DNA from: TMED88 sp964515335
GTDB lineage: Bacteria; Myxococcota_A; UBA9160; UBA4427
Reading direction: 5' to 3'
Assembly: GCA_964515335.1 (NCBI GenBank)
Contig: CAZETS010000024.1
Location: 1-64,000, forward strand
Length of the DNA: 64,000 nucleotides
Shown here: one piece after another, positions 53,327 to 62,401 of the stretch
Layout: each line of letters begins with the position of its first letter
How positions within the stretch are numbered: the stretch's first letter is position 1
Program-made: the position numbers and the translations under genes
The notes under the pieces: generated by a model
Databases searched by the model: none
What the model was told of the DNA's origin: nothing
What the model saw: the letters and a program-made list of their open reading frames with translations, nothing else

Positions 53327-54385
53327 ATGCCGCGGGCGTCGTTCACGTCGGGAGGGCGGGGCGTGCTGGAGGTCTGGGCTTCGATGGACCAGCGCATGGC
53401 GCTCGGCGAGGTCGCCGCCCACGCGCGGCGCGCCGAGGCGCTCGGCTACGACGGCCTGAACGTGCCGGACGCCATCCACGACGGCCTGATGCTCGCGCAG
53501 GCTGCCCTGGCGGCGACCACCCGGCTGCGCGTCGCGACCAGCGTGCTGGTCGCCTTTCCCCGTAGCCCGATGAACGTCGCCCACGCCGCGTGGGACCTGC
53601 AGTCGTTCTCGGGCGGACGCTTCGAGCTGGGGCTCGGCTCGCAGGTGCGCGGCAACATCGTCGGGCGTTACTCGGTGCCCTGGTCGGCGCCGGTTCCGCG
53701 CATGCGCGAGTACGTGCTCGCACTGCGCGCGATCTTCGATCGTTGGCAGAACGGCACGCCGCTGGCTTTCGAGGGCGACCACTACGTCTTCACACGCATG
53801 CAGCCCTTCTTCGATCCGGGCCCCCTCGAGTGCGGGCCGATTCCGATCCACCTCGGCGGCATCGGGCCGGCGATGACCGCGTTGGCGGGAGAGGTGGCCG
53901 ACGGCATGATGTGTCACCCGACGAACAGCTCGCCCCGATACCTGCGGGAGGTCGTATGGCCGCGGCTCGAGCGCGGTGCGGCGCGGAGTGGACGCGACGC
54001 CGGGGCGATACAGCTGATGGCGGCCGACCTCGTTGCGACCGGTCGCGACGACGCGGCCGTGGCCGCCGCCCTCGAGCAGCGGCGCGAGCTGTTCGGCTTT
54101 CTCTTTTCTACGCCGTCCTACTGGCCCTCCCTCGAGCTGTACGGCCACGCCGAGCTCGGCCCCAGGCTGCGCGACATGACCCGCGAGGGACGCTGGGGCG
54201 AGATGACGGCGGCGATTCCCGACGACCTGCTCGCTGCGATCGTGCCCGCGGCGCCCTACGACGCCATCGCCGACGTGCTGCGCGCGCGCTTCGAGTCGCT
54301 GGCGAGTCGCATCACGTTCCCGCTGCCCGACGACCCGGGCGAGGAGCCGGTCGTGCGCGAGGTGATCGCGGCGTTACGCGTCTGA
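53327..54385 (+). CDS. LLM-class (luciferase-like, F420/FMN-dependent) oxidoreductase
   Basis: 352 residues from ATG 53327 with GGAG 7-9 nt upstream; GTG 53363 is an alternative. TIM-barrel features: ARRAEALGYDGLNVPD, ATSVLVAFPRSPMNVAHAAWDLQSFSGGRFELGLGSQVRGNIVGRY, IPIHLGGIGPAMTALAGEVADG. This is the TIGR03617-type subgroup often found with steroid and lipid catabolism genes. Reduced cofactor (F420H2 or FMNH2) cannot be told from sequence. The 3' end overlaps the convergent amidohydrolase by 12 bp. Confidence 0.85.
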   Translation: MPRASFTSGGRGVLEVWASMDQRMALGEVAAHARRAEALGYDGLNVPDAIHDGLMLAQAALAATTRLRVATSVLVAFPRSPMNVAHAAWDLQSFSGGRFELGLGSQVRGNIVGRYSVPWSAPVPRMREYVLALRAIFDRWQNGTPLAFEGDHYVFTRMQPFFDPGPLECGPIPIHLGGIGPAMTALAGEVADGMMCHPTNSSPRYLREVVWPRLERGAARSGRDAGAIQLMAADLVATGRDDAAVAAALEQRRELFGFLFSTPSYWPSLELYGHAELGPRLRDMTREGRWGEMTAAIPDDLLAAIVPAAPYDAIADVLRARFESLASRITFPLPDDPGEEPVVREVIAALRV

Positions 54386-56116
54386 GGCGGCGCCCCGGGG
54401 CCCCGGAACGGCCACGGTGTCGGTGTCGCGCCCCGAGCGGATCACCCGGCCCGGTCGCGCGCCGGTGCGCTCGCCGCCCTCGATGATCGGCTCGCCGGCG
54501 ACCACCACGTGGTCGATGCCGCTTGCGTCGGCGTAGAGCCGGCCCGCGCCGCCCGGCAGGTCGTGCCGGGTGTAGAGGTCGCCGTGGCCGACCCGGTTCG
54601 GGTCGAAGACGGTGAGGTCGGCGTGCCAGCCCTCCGCGATCCGCCCGCGCTCGCGCAGGCCGTAGAGCCGCGCGGGCACGTCGGTCAACTCGCGCACCGC
54701 TTCCTCGAGGCCGAGCAGCTCGCGCTCGCGCACGCCCGCTCCGAGCAGCGCGGTCGAGTACGAGAAGGTGTTGATCATGTCGAGGTGCGCACCGGCGTCC
54801 GAGGCGCCGACGATCGTGCGCGGGTCGCGCCAGGCCTCGGCGCGCATCTCCCAGCTCGCGTCGTCGTCGCCGGGGATGAAGGGCATGACGGACAGAGCGA
54901 GGTCTTCCTCGAGGGCGAGGTCGAGGAGGCAGTCGAACGGTGCGGCGCCCCTTTCGGCCGCGATCTCGCCGATGTTGCGTCCGGCCAGGCCCGCGTGCGC
55001 GTCGACGAACGTCTCGGCGATGGTCATGTTCGACCACTGCGCCATCGCACGCAGCACGCCGGCCTCGTCCGAGTTTGCGCCCTCGTCCATGCGCTTCCGG
55101 ACGGCGGGATCGGCGAGCGCCTTCTTCTTTTCTTCGTGGGGCAGGGCGATGATCTCCGCCCAACCCGGGAAGGCGTCGAGCAGGAAGCCGCTGCGGAAGT
55201 TGAGGCGCAGCGACATCACCTGCGCCGGGGTCAGCGCCACCACCCGGGCTCCGCGCTCCGCCGCGTAGTCGGAGGCGGCGAGCTGGGCGCGCCAGTTCTC
55301 CTCGGTGAACGACTGCACGACCAGCACGTTCCAGTTGAGCGGCCGGCCGGCGGCCAGCGACATCTCGGTCATCAGCGAGCGCTCGCTCTCGTCGAAGACG
55401 CCGACGCCGGGGATGAACTCGAGCGTGGTGCCCGGGTGCCGGCCCACCACGCGGCAAAGCGCGATCAGTTCGTCGCGATCGGCCCAGCGCGACGGCACGG
55501 GCTTGCCGGCGGCGTCGTTGTGGGTGGGCGACCAGGTCGACGAGAAGCCCATCCCGCCGGCGGCGAGCGATTCGTCGAGCAGCTGCTCCATGGCTCGAAG
55601 CTGCGACGGGTCGGCCTTCTCGCCCACGGCGGCCTCGCCCATCACGGCTCGCCGGATCGCGGAGTGGCCCACCATGAAGCCGGCGTGGATCGCGAGCCGG
55701 CCTTCGAAGCGGTCGAGGTACTCGCGAAAGGAGCGCCAGTCCCAGTCAGCTCCGTTCGCGAGGCTCTCGAGAGGCATGCCCTCGACGCGGGCGAGCATGT
55801 GCATGAGGTACTCGCCCGAGGTGTCGGTGAGCGGCGCGACGCTGAACCCGCAGTTGCCGGCGAACACGCTCGTCACGCCGTGGTCCGACGACGGCGACAC
55901 GTCCGGATCCCAGAAGATCTGCGCGTCGTAGTGGGTGTGGACGTCGACGAAGCCGGGACAGACGATGCGGCCCCGGGCATCGATCTCGGCCGCCGCGGGC
56001 TCGTCGATCTCGCCGACGGCCGCGATGCGCCCGTCGCGTATGCCGACGTCGGCGCTCCGGCGCGGAGCGCCGGTTCCGTCGATCACGGTGCCCCCGCGAA
56101 TCACTCGATCGAGCAT
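54374..56116 (-). CDS. Amidohydrolase, N-acyl-D-amino-acid deacylase-type
   Basis: 580 residues. Metal-binding HTH motif His60 and His62 (VDVHTHYDAQ), the Cys89 region GNCGFS seen in D-aminoacylases, VGHSAIR, and the C-terminal VGASDAGAHLDM with catalytic Asp. Small beta-sandwich composed of N- and C-terminal parts (RGGTVIDGTGAPRRSADVGI ... LTVFDPNRVGHGDLYTRHDLPGGAGRLY). The family hydrolyses N-acyl-D-amino acids or related amides. Cytoplasmic. The usual catalytic Lys (carboxylated) is not obvious. Longer insert regions than the ~480-residue enzymes. Confidence 0.85.
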   Translation of the reverse strand: MLDRVIRGGTVIDGTGAPRRSADVGIRDGRIAAVGEIDEPAAAEIDARGRIVCPGFVDVHTHYDAQIFWDPDVSPSSDHGVTSVFAGNCGFSVAPLTDTSGEYLMHMLARVEGMPLESLANGADWDWRSFREYLDRFEGRLAIHAGFMVGHSAIRRAVMGEAAVGEKADPSQLRAMEQLLDESLAAGGMGFSSTWSPTHNDAAGKPVPSRWADRDELIALCRVVGRHPGTTLEFIPGVGVFDESERSLMTEMSLAAGRPLNWNVLVVQSFTEENWRAQLAASDYAAERGARVVALTPAQVMSLRLNFRSGFLLDAFPGWAEIIALPHEEKKKALADPAVRKRMDEGANSDEAGVLRAMAQWSNMTIAETFVDAHAGLAGRNIGEIAAERGAAPFDCLLDLALEEDLALSVMPFIPGDDDASWEMRAEAWRDPRTIVGASDAGAHLDMINTFSYSTALLGAGVRERELLGLEEAVRELTDVPARLYGLRERGRIAEGWHADLTVFDPNRVGHGDLYTRHDLPGGAGRLYADASGIDHVVVAGEPIIEGGERTGARPGRVIRSGRDTDTVAVPGPRGAASDA

Positions 56117-56276
56117 CTTCTCGCCTCCTGTCGTGGGATCACCGCCGCCGGGTCAGGGTAACCGGCGGCATGCGCCGTCGACAGGGCGGGTGCGGCAGCT
56201 GCTAATCGTGAAGACGCGCCGTCGGCGCGCAGGGGCGGGCCGCGGCCGACGAGGCGTCGCCTGGGACGGCGTAGAG

Positions 56277-56316
56277 AGACCTGGACAGACCTGGAGAGAC
56301 CTGGGCAGACGTGGCG
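56277..56316 (+). repeat. Four 10-bp tandem repeats upstream of 3-hydroxyacyl-CoA dehydrogenase gene
   Basis: Units AGACCTGGAC, AGACCTGGAG, AGACCTGGGC and AGACGTGGCG follow one another without spacer, ending 23 bp before the start codon. The period equals one helical turn. Confidence 0.7.
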
Positions 56317-56339
56317 AGAAGGAAGAGAAGGAGAGGGCG

Positions 56340-57074
56340 ATGCGGGCAGGCGTGATCGGCGCGGGTGTGATGGGCGGGGGCATCGCGCAGAGCCTCGCCG
56401 CAGCGGGGCACGAGGTGGTCTGCACCGACATCGCGAGCGAGGCGCTCGACGCGGCCAGGCGCGATGCCGAGGAAGGACGCTTCGGCCTCGCGGGCGCGGT
56501 GGCGCGGGGCAAGCTGTCCGCCGAGGCGGCGGACGCGGCGCGGGCGCGCATCACGTACACGTCCGACTTCGCCGAGGCGGCCGCCCGCGAGCTCGTGATC
56601 GAGTGCGTGCCCGAGCGGCTCGACGCGAAGCTTCGGGTCTTCCGCGAGCTCGACGAGGTCGCGCCCGAGGGAGCGATCCTCGCTTCGAACACTTCGGGCC
56701 TTCCCGTCGTAGCGATGGCGTATGCGACACGCCGGCCTGAACGCGTGATCGGCTGGCACTGGGCGTCACCCGCCTTCGTGATGAAGTTCGCCGAGATCGT
56801 CGTCACCGACGACACCGACGAGTCGGTGCGCGACGCCGTGGTCGAGTGCGCGCGGGGCTGCGGGAAGAATCCGGTGGTGGTGCGAGACAACCCGATGGCG
56901 TGGGGGTTCGTCGCGAACCGCATCTACGGCGCGATGCTCCGCGAGGCCGGGCGCGTGGTCGAGGAGGGCATCGCGTCCCGCGATGACGTGAATCAGCTGA
57001 TGGTCGATTGCTTCCGCTGGCCCGTCGGCCCCTTCGCGATGGTGCGCGGCGCGCGCAGCGGCTGGAGCGGGTAG
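56340..57074 (+). CDS. 3-hydroxyacyl-CoA dehydrogenase, short
   Basis: 244 residues; ATG 56340 after AAGGAGAGGGCG. NAD-binding GAGVMGGGIAQSLAAAGHEVVCTDI (residues 6-30), then ASNTSGLPVVAMA, the catalytic His in GWHWASPAF and NPMAWGFVANRIYGAMLREAGRVVEEG. It oxidises L-3-hydroxyacyl-CoA to the keto form. It ends VGPFAMVRGARSGWSG, about 40 residues short of usual family length, 9 bp before the convergent polB end. Either a natural short form or truncated at its C-terminus. Confidence 0.85.
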   Translation: MRAGVIGAGVMGGGIAQSLAAAGHEVVCTDIASEALDAARRDAEEGRFGLAGAVARGKLSAEAADAARARITYTSDFAEAAARELVIECVPERLDAKLRVFRELDEVAPEGAILASNTSGLPVVAMAYATRRPERVIGWHWASPAFVMKFAEIVVTDDTDESVRDAVVECARGCGKNPVVVRDNPMAWGFVANRIYGAMLREAGRVVEEGIASRDDVNQLMVDCFRWPVGPFAMVRGARSGWSG

Positions 57075-57082
57075 CGGGCCGA

Positions 57083-59443
57083 TTACAGCAGGTCGAGCTG
57101 CTTCGGCTCGCCGAGCGCCGTGTCGACCGTCTCCCCGATCTCGATCAGGATCGCGTCGGCGACCGGCCGCAGTACGCGCTCGACGTAGTGGGCGCGGTCG
57201 ATGTCGGACCGTGGCGGGGCGCCCGCCTGCACGGGCTCGGGCCCGCCGTGGGTGATCACGTAGCGGACGACGCCTCGCGGCGGCGCGCCGGTGCGGTCGG
57301 CGAGCTTGCGGGCGGCCTGGACGTGGGGCGGGCTGGCGGCGGTGTAGCTCTCGAGCGAGCTCTTGCGGATGCGCTTGCGATAGACGAGCTCGGCGTCGAG
57401 CTCGCCATCGCGCAGGGCGGTCACCGTGTCGGCGACGAAGGGCAGCACGGGCTCGTCGTGGAAGAGCCGCTTCAGCATGCCTTGCTGCAGCCGCCTGGCC
57501 ACCGCGGGCCAGTCGCGCCGCACCGACTCGAGGCCGACGATCTCGAGGCGCCCGTCCTCGGTCGACCCGATCCAGCCCGCATAGCGCTTCTTGCTGCCGC
57601 TGCCGCCGCCGCGCACCCGTGGCAGGAAGAAGCGGGCGAAGATCTTCTCGAGCTCGAGGTCGAGCCGCGCCTCCACGTCGTATTGCACGGCGATGCGCGC
57701 GTCGAGCTGCTCGGCAACCTGCCGGCGCGCCGCCTCGGCGACGCGCTCTGCTCCGGCTTCGTCGAGGTCGTCGCCGAGCTTCACGAAGACCGAGTCGGTG
57801 TCGCCGTAGATCACCTCGAAGCCGTGCTCGCGGAACGTCTCGGCCGTCCAGGCGAGCGTCTGCTGGCCGAAGGTGGTGATCGCGTTCGCGATGTCCGCGC
57901 TGAAGAAGCGGCAGGAGGGCGCGGCGAACACGCCGTACATCGAGTTCATCATGATCTTGATGGCCTGGCTGGCGTGTCGGTCACCGCGCTGGCGAGCGAC
58001 TTCGCGGCTCTGCATGAAGCGCTCGAGGATGCGGGGCAGGATGGCCTCGTCGCGGGAGAAGCGGGCCCCGTTCGGCGCGACGATCGTGGCGCCCTCGGGC
58101 GCCTCCATTCCTCGGGAGAGCGCGAGCGGGTCGATGTTGAACGTGCGGATCAGGCTCGGGTACAGGCTCTTCCAGTCGAATACGGCGACGTTTCGCGCGA
58201 GGCCGGGCACGCCGTCGAGCACCGCGCCGCCGATCACCTGCTGCGCGGTGCGCTCGGCCTCGACGCTGGGCGCCACCACGCCCTCGCGCCGCAGCTCGGG
58301 CAGATAGAGCAGGTCGAAGCTCGCGATGCTCGCGCCGACGCGGTCGAGCTGCATGCCCGTGAGCCGGCTGCGCTCGAGGGTGAGATCGATCAATCCCTCG
58401 TGCTCGAGGATGTCGGTGACGAGGCGTGTGTCCTCGAGGTTGTAGGCGACGAGGGATTCCGGGTCCTCGCGGTACATCCGTGTGATCTCGGCCGCCGCGT
58501 CGGGCGCCTGCTCGTCGATCAGCTTGCGGCGCCCCAGCACGCTCGCGGCGACCGCGCCGAGCCGGTAGTCGTCGAGCCGCAGCGCGTCGCGCACGAGCGG
58601 GAGGCCGTCCACCACCATCCGCCCCGGCACGCTCGCGCGTCCCTGGCGCGTGAAGCCGCGATCGGTCTGGAAGTCGATGCGCCCGGGCGTCCGGCCGATC
58701 GAGCGGTCGTCGAGCGAGAGCCGCTGGGCCTCGCAGCGCCGGGCGAAGACCTGCAGGTCGAAGTCGATCACGTTCCAGCCGATGATCACGTCGGGGTCGA
58801 GCTCGCGGATGCGCGCCGCCGCGGCGACGAGCAGCGCCGGCTCGTCCGGGTGGACGACCGCGCCCGCGACCGCCCGCGGCGAGACGAGGTGCACCTCGTC
58901 GACCCCGCAGCCGGAGAGCGCCATCGAGTAGAGGGCGCTGGCGTCCGGCGTGGTCTCGAGATCGATCGAAAGGACGGTGAGCCTCGCGCGGCTCTCGCCG
59001 CAGCCGATCTCGGGATTGTGGAAGTAGCGGAGCGCGCCGCGCTCGCTCGTCGGCTCGCCGTGGATGAGCAGTTCGGTGCGCAGCGCGTGGTCCATCAGGT
59101 AGCGGTAGGGAAAGCGCACGTCGGCCTCGAGACAGCCGACGCCGAGCTCGAGCAGCCGATCGCGCAGGGGGCGGACGCCGGTCGGCACCGGCAGCGTCAC
59201 GCGGGTGAGCGGCTCACCGCTGAGGTCGTGCAGCTCCGTGTCGCGGAGCTCGACGTCGCGCAACTCGCGGTCGCCGAGATGTCGCAAGGCGTCGCGGTGC
59301 CGGGTGCGCACGAAGAAGTAGGGCCGGAAGCGGTCGTCCTCGACGAGGAACGGGTGGCCGTCGTCGAGGCGGCCGTAGAGCTGGACCACCGGTACGCCCG
59401 AGCGGATCCGGTAGGTGGGATGGACGAGTCGACCGGCGTACAC
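57083..59443 (-). CDS. polB: DNA polymerase II (family B)
   Basis: 786 residues, near the 783 of E. coli Pol II. The 3'-5' exonuclease has SIDLET (Asp161, Glu163), NVIDFD and YNLEDTRLV. Polymerase motifs: DWKSLYPSLIRTF (motif A), KIMMNSMYGVF (motif B) and YGDTDSVFV (motif C, Asp548 and Asp550). The C-terminus QLDLL (782-786) is a canonical beta-clamp-binding peptide. It is a translesion/replication-restart polymerase, SOS-controlled in E. coli; no LexA box was recognised here. Confidence 0.95.
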   Translation of the reverse strand: MYAGRLVHPTYRIRSGVPVVQLYGRLDDGHPFLVEDDRFRPYFFVRTRHRDALRHLGDRELRDVELRDTELHDLSGEPLTRVTLPVPTGVRPLRDRLLELGVGCLEADVRFPYRYLMDHALRTELLIHGEPTSERGALRYFHNPEIGCGESRARLTVLSIDLETTPDASALYSMALSGCGVDEVHLVSPRAVAGAVVHPDEPALLVAAAARIRELDPDVIIGWNVIDFDLQVFARRCEAQRLSLDDRSIGRTPGRIDFQTDRGFTRQGRASVPGRMVVDGLPLVRDALRLDDYRLGAVAASVLGRRKLIDEQAPDAAAEITRMYREDPESLVAYNLEDTRLVTDILEHEGLIDLTLERSRLTGMQLDRVGASIASFDLLYLPELRREGVVAPSVEAERTAQQVIGGAVLDGVPGLARNVAVFDWKSLYPSLIRTFNIDPLALSRGMEAPEGATIVAPNGARFSRDEAILPRILERFMQSREVARQRGDRHASQAIKIMMNSMYGVFAAPSCRFFSADIANAITTFGQQTLAWTAETFREHGFEVIYGDTDSVFVKLGDDLDEAGAERVAEAARRQVAEQLDARIAVQYDVEARLDLELEKIFARFFLPRVRGGGSGSKKRYAGWIGSTEDGRLEIVGLESVRRDWPAVARRLQQGMLKRLFHDEPVLPFVADTVTALRDGELDAELVYRKRIRKSSLESYTAASPPHVQAARKLADRTGAPPRGVVRYVITHGGPEPVQAGAPPRSDIDRAHYVERVLRPVADAILIEIGETVDTALGEPKQLDLL

Positions 59444-59515
59444 CGCCTGCCTCCGTGGTCTCGCGGGGCCGCCCCGAGAGCATAGTCGCCGGGGGACGGG
59501 TGCTGGGGGCCGTGC

Positions 59516-60994
59516 TCAGCCGCGCAACGGCGCCGCCGGTCGACCGCCGAGACGCTCGAGCGCGAGCGTCTCGGCCTTGCGCACGAGCTCGTCGGAGAGA
59601 CAGCGATCCAGGAAGAGCACCGGATCGTCGCCGAAGTGCGCGTGCTCGTCCTCGAGGCTGGCGAGCTGCGGGTAGACGTGACGGCGCGGGCCGTAGCTCG
59701 AGCGTGCCGCTGGCGCGATGCGGGTGAGCCGGCCCTCCATGCGGAAGAACGCCAGGACGACCTGCATGGCGGGCGCCCCGTCGACCAGCACCGAGAGCAG
59801 GTCGACCGCCTCGCGCATGATCCGGGTCTCGGTGGCGTGGGAATCGATCCACGGCTCGATCTCCGCGAGCAGCGTGCGATCGGCGAGGTGCTCGCGCAGC
59901 GCCTCGGCAGCCTGCTTACGGGCATCGAGCTGCTCGCGCAGGCGCTCGATCGCCGCCCGCGCCGGATCGGCCGCCCCGCCATCCAGCGCCGCGACCAGCG
60001 CCTCGAAGCTCGCTTCGACCTCGGCGTCGCGATCGTCGGGCGAGAGCGCTCCGAAGCGGTGGCCCCGTGCGAACCGCACGAAGGCGTCGGCTGCTCCCTC
60101 TCCGCTCGCCCGCGCGCTCGCCTCCCAGGCGAGCTCCGGGTCGTAGCCGGCCGGATCCTCCAGCCAGGCCGCGGCCGCGCCCAGCCCGACCGCCGACGCG
60201 TGGGCGTGCTCCATCGGGTTCAGGAGCAGGCCGCTCAGGTGATCGGCCAGTCCCGCGTCGCGGCCGGTGTACGGGCCGAGGTGCAGCGCGTTGCGCATCG
60301 GTCCGTCGTTGACGGGGAAGTTGTCCCACACGAGCAGTCGGCGGCCCACGCACGCCGCCCGCCGCGCGGCCTCGTCGCTGCGGATCTCGGGACTGACGAC
60401 ACTGCGCCCCGTCCAGCCCACCTCGACGTCCGCGTCGAGCTCGCTGCCGAGCGTCTCGAGGTAGGCAGAGTCGGCGGTGCCCGCGTAGTCGGTGGGCACC
60501 AGCCAGAGCGTCGCGTCGGCGGGAAGCCACTTCGCGACCGCGTGGGCGAGGTCGACGTGGGCGTGGGCGAGCGAGGCGAAGCACTCGCGGTCTCCCGCGT
60601 GGACCAGCTCGCTCGGTACGTCATCGAGCGCCAGGCAGAAGAAGCGCGCCCCGAGCGACGCGAAGGCGTCGAGCTTCTCGCGAAGCGCGAGCCGGTCGGC
60701 CTCGGACGCGTACTCGATCGAAAGACCAGGGGCGATCGCGAATCCCACTCGAACACCGCGATCCGCTCCGTGCCGCACCAGCGCCTCGAAATCGGCGAGC
60801 GCGGCGGACGGATACGGCTCGCGCCAGCGGTCGCGATGCAGCGGATCGTCCTTCGGAGCGACGACGTACGTGTTCATGCGCCAATCGGCCATGCGCTCGA
60901 GCAGCCAGAGCCGGTCGGCGTGCGCGAAGGGCGGGCCGTAGTAGCCCTCGACGACGCCGCGGTACGCGAACGGAGATTGCCCCACGCTCGGCAT
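59516..60994 (-). CDS. GH84-type beta-N-acetylglucosaminidase (O-GlcNAcase-like)
   Basis: 492 residues, no signal peptide. Opens YRGVVEGYYGPPFAHADRLWLLERMADW, the GH84 'GVVEGFYG.PW' start, with the catalytic Asp pair LALDDVP (Asp124, Asp125) and WDNFPVND, also typical. Substrate-assisted hydrolysis of N-acetylglucosaminides. Bacterial members include cell-wall and host-glycan enzymes, usually exported; a cytoplasmic one suggests peptidoglycan recycling or O-GlcNAc removal. The C-terminal half is helical (about 310-480). Adjacent to tetR with 3 bp between. Confidence 0.85.
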   Translation of the reverse strand: MPSVGQSPFAYRGVVEGYYGPPFAHADRLWLLERMADWRMNTYVVAPKDDPLHRDRWREPYPSAALADFEALVRHGADRGVRVGFAIAPGLSIEYASEADRLALREKLDAFASLGARFFCLALDDVPSELVHAGDRECFASLAHAHVDLAHAVAKWLPADATLWLVPTDYAGTADSAYLETLGSELDADVEVGWTGRSVVSPEIRSDEAARRAACVGRRLLVWDNFPVNDGPMRNALHLGPYTGRDAGLADHLSGLLLNPMEHAHASAVGLGAAAAWLEDPAGYDPELAWEASARASGEGAADAFVRFARGHRFGALSPDDRDAEVEASFEALVAALDGGAADPARAAIERLREQLDARKQAAEALREHLADRTLLAEIEPWIDSHATETRIMREAVDLLSVLVDGAPAMQVVLAFFRMEGRLTRIAPAARSSYGPRRHVYPQLASLEDEHAHFGDDPVLFLDRCLSDELVRKAETLALERLGGRPAAPLRG

Positions 60995-60997
60995 GGA

Positions 60998-61783
60998 TCA
61001 GCGCGTGGATCGGCGCGGGCGCCGCCGCGCTCCGCCGCCCGGCGCCGGGCGTGTTCGCGACTTGGACTTCGCGCGCGCCGGGGCCCCGCTCGCCCGGCGC
61101 GGGCGGGACAGCGGCGGCACCGGGCCGTCGAGTGCGGGCAGCACCTCGTCGGGTCCCGCGTGCCCCGGCGCGATGGGCTCGAGAAAGACGCGTGCCGCGC
61201 GCAGCATGCGGTCGTGGAGGGGCTCGGACACGTCGTCGTAGAGCCAGTGGGTCACAGTGCCGAAAACCAGGCTGTCGAAGGCGGTCGCCAGGTCGTCGCA
61301 GCGGTGCTCGCGCGAGAGCTCGCCGCGGTCCTGGCCTCGCGCGAGCAGCTTCTCGAGCAGTGTGAGCGCACGCTGGCGCGACACCTGTCCCGCCCCGCCC
61401 TCGTCGAGACCCAGCGTGATCTTCGCGATCTCCCGAAACACGGCGCGGTGGAAGCGGCGCTCGTCCTCGATGCCGGCCCCCATGCGGTCGAAGATCGCGT
61501 GGACCAGCGTCGGCACCGGCACGTCGTCGGCGGCGAGCGCATTCTGCAGCAGCGCCTCGTAGCCGTGCAGCACCTGCGCGGTGATGCCCTCGAGCAGCGC
61601 GTGCTTGGAGCCGAAGTGGTTGAAGACCGTGGCCCGCGCGACGCCTGCCGCTTCGGCGACGTCGGCCACCGTCACCGCGTCGGGGCCGCGCTCGGCGAAG
61701 AGGTCGCGCGCGGCGAGCAGGATGCGCTCGCGCTGCTCGGCGATGCGCGCGCTCCGATGCGTGAGCCCCCCCGGTCCCGGCAT
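60998..61783 (-). CDS. TetR/AcrR family regulator with Arg-rich C-tail
   Basis: 261 residues, ATG 61783. HTH at about 15-60: IAEQRERILLAARDLFAERGPDAVTVADVAEAAGVARATVFNHFGSKHALLEGI. The C-terminal domain includes LVFGTVTHWLYDD. The last 35 residues are extremely basic (RPRRASGAPARAKSKSRTRP...), unlike other TetRs. Divergent from the SnoaL/acyl-CoA-synthetase operon across 162 bp that contains a 26-bp palindrome, most likely its operator. It probably responds to an acyl-CoA or related ligand (inference). Confidence 0.92.
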   Translation of the reverse strand: MPGPGGLTHRSARIAEQRERILLAARDLFAERGPDAVTVADVAEAAGVARATVFNHFGSKHALLEGITAQVLHGYEALLQNALAADDVPVPTLVHAIFDRMGAGIEDERRFHRAVFREIAKITLGLDEGGAGQVSRQRALTLLEKLLARGQDRGELSREHRCDDLATAFDSLVFGTVTHWLYDDVSEPLHDRMLRAARVFLEPIAPGHAGPDEVLPALDGPVPPLSRPRRASGAPARAKSKSRTRPAPGGGARRRPRRSTR

Positions 61784-61804
61784 GCCGGGCAGGCTAGCAT
61801 GATG

Positions 61805-61830
61805 TGGACTCGGGTCTAGACTCGAGTCCA
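61805..61830. promoter_or_regulatory. 26-bp near-perfect palindrome, likely TetR operator
   Basis: Arms TGGACTCGgGTC and GACtCGAGTCCA surround a central TA; one mismatched position. It starts 22 bp upstream of the tetR ATG and lies 116 bp before the SnoaL start. Autoregulation and control of the divergent operon are expected. Confidence 0.75.
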
Positions 61831-61945
61831 GGGTGCTGGGCAGCCACCCCCGCGCGGCGACGCGGTGCTCGCCTGCCCCGGTTCGCTCGCGTACGCTCGG
61901 CTCCCCGCGCGCCCGGCGCGCGCCCGCCCCGAAGGAGGCACGCGC

Positions 61946-62401
61946 ATGGCCCTTTCCGCCCAGCAGATCTCGGATCGCATCGAGATCCAAGATCTCCTCG
62001 TCCGCTACACGACGGCCATCGACACCAAGGACTGGGCGCTGCTCGACACCTGCTTCGTGCCCGATGCCCACGTCGACTACACGACCAGCGGCGGCGCCGC
62101 GGGCAGCTACCCGGAGGTGCGGTCCTGGCTCGAGAAGGCGCTGGCGATCTTCCCGACCACGATCCACGCCATCAGCAACTCCTCGATCGAACTCGACGGC
62201 GACCGGGCCACCGGCCGGACGCTCGTCAACAATCCGATGGTGCTGCCGAAGGGCGAGGGCGGGGCATTCGTCTTCACCGTGTACGCCTACTACAACGACG
62301 AGCTCGTCCGCACCGACGACGGCTGGCGCATCGCCAAGCGGATGGAGGAGCAGGTGCTGCTCACCGGCGACGTGCCCGAGGGCATGTCCACCGGCTACTG
62401 A
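61946..62401 (+). CDS. SnoaL/NTF2-like protein
   Basis: 151 residues; ATG 61946 with AAGGAGG. Cone-shaped alpha+beta fold: RIEIQDLLVRYTTAIDTKDWALLDTCFVPDAHVDYTTSGG, with the Tyr/Asp placement seen in SnoaL-type cyclases, dehydratases and ketosteroid-isomerase-like proteins. Coupled to the acyl-CoA synthetase by a TGATG overlap. Possibly a hydratase or isomerase on the same substrate. Exact activity is unknown. Confidence 0.85.
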   Translation: MALSAQQISDRIEIQDLLVRYTTAIDTKDWALLDTCFVPDAHVDYTTSGGAAGSYPEVRSWLEKALAIFPTTIHAISNSSIELDGDRATGRTLVNNPMVLPKGEGGAFVFTVYAYYNDELVRTDDGWRIAKRMEEQVLLTGDVPEGMSTGY

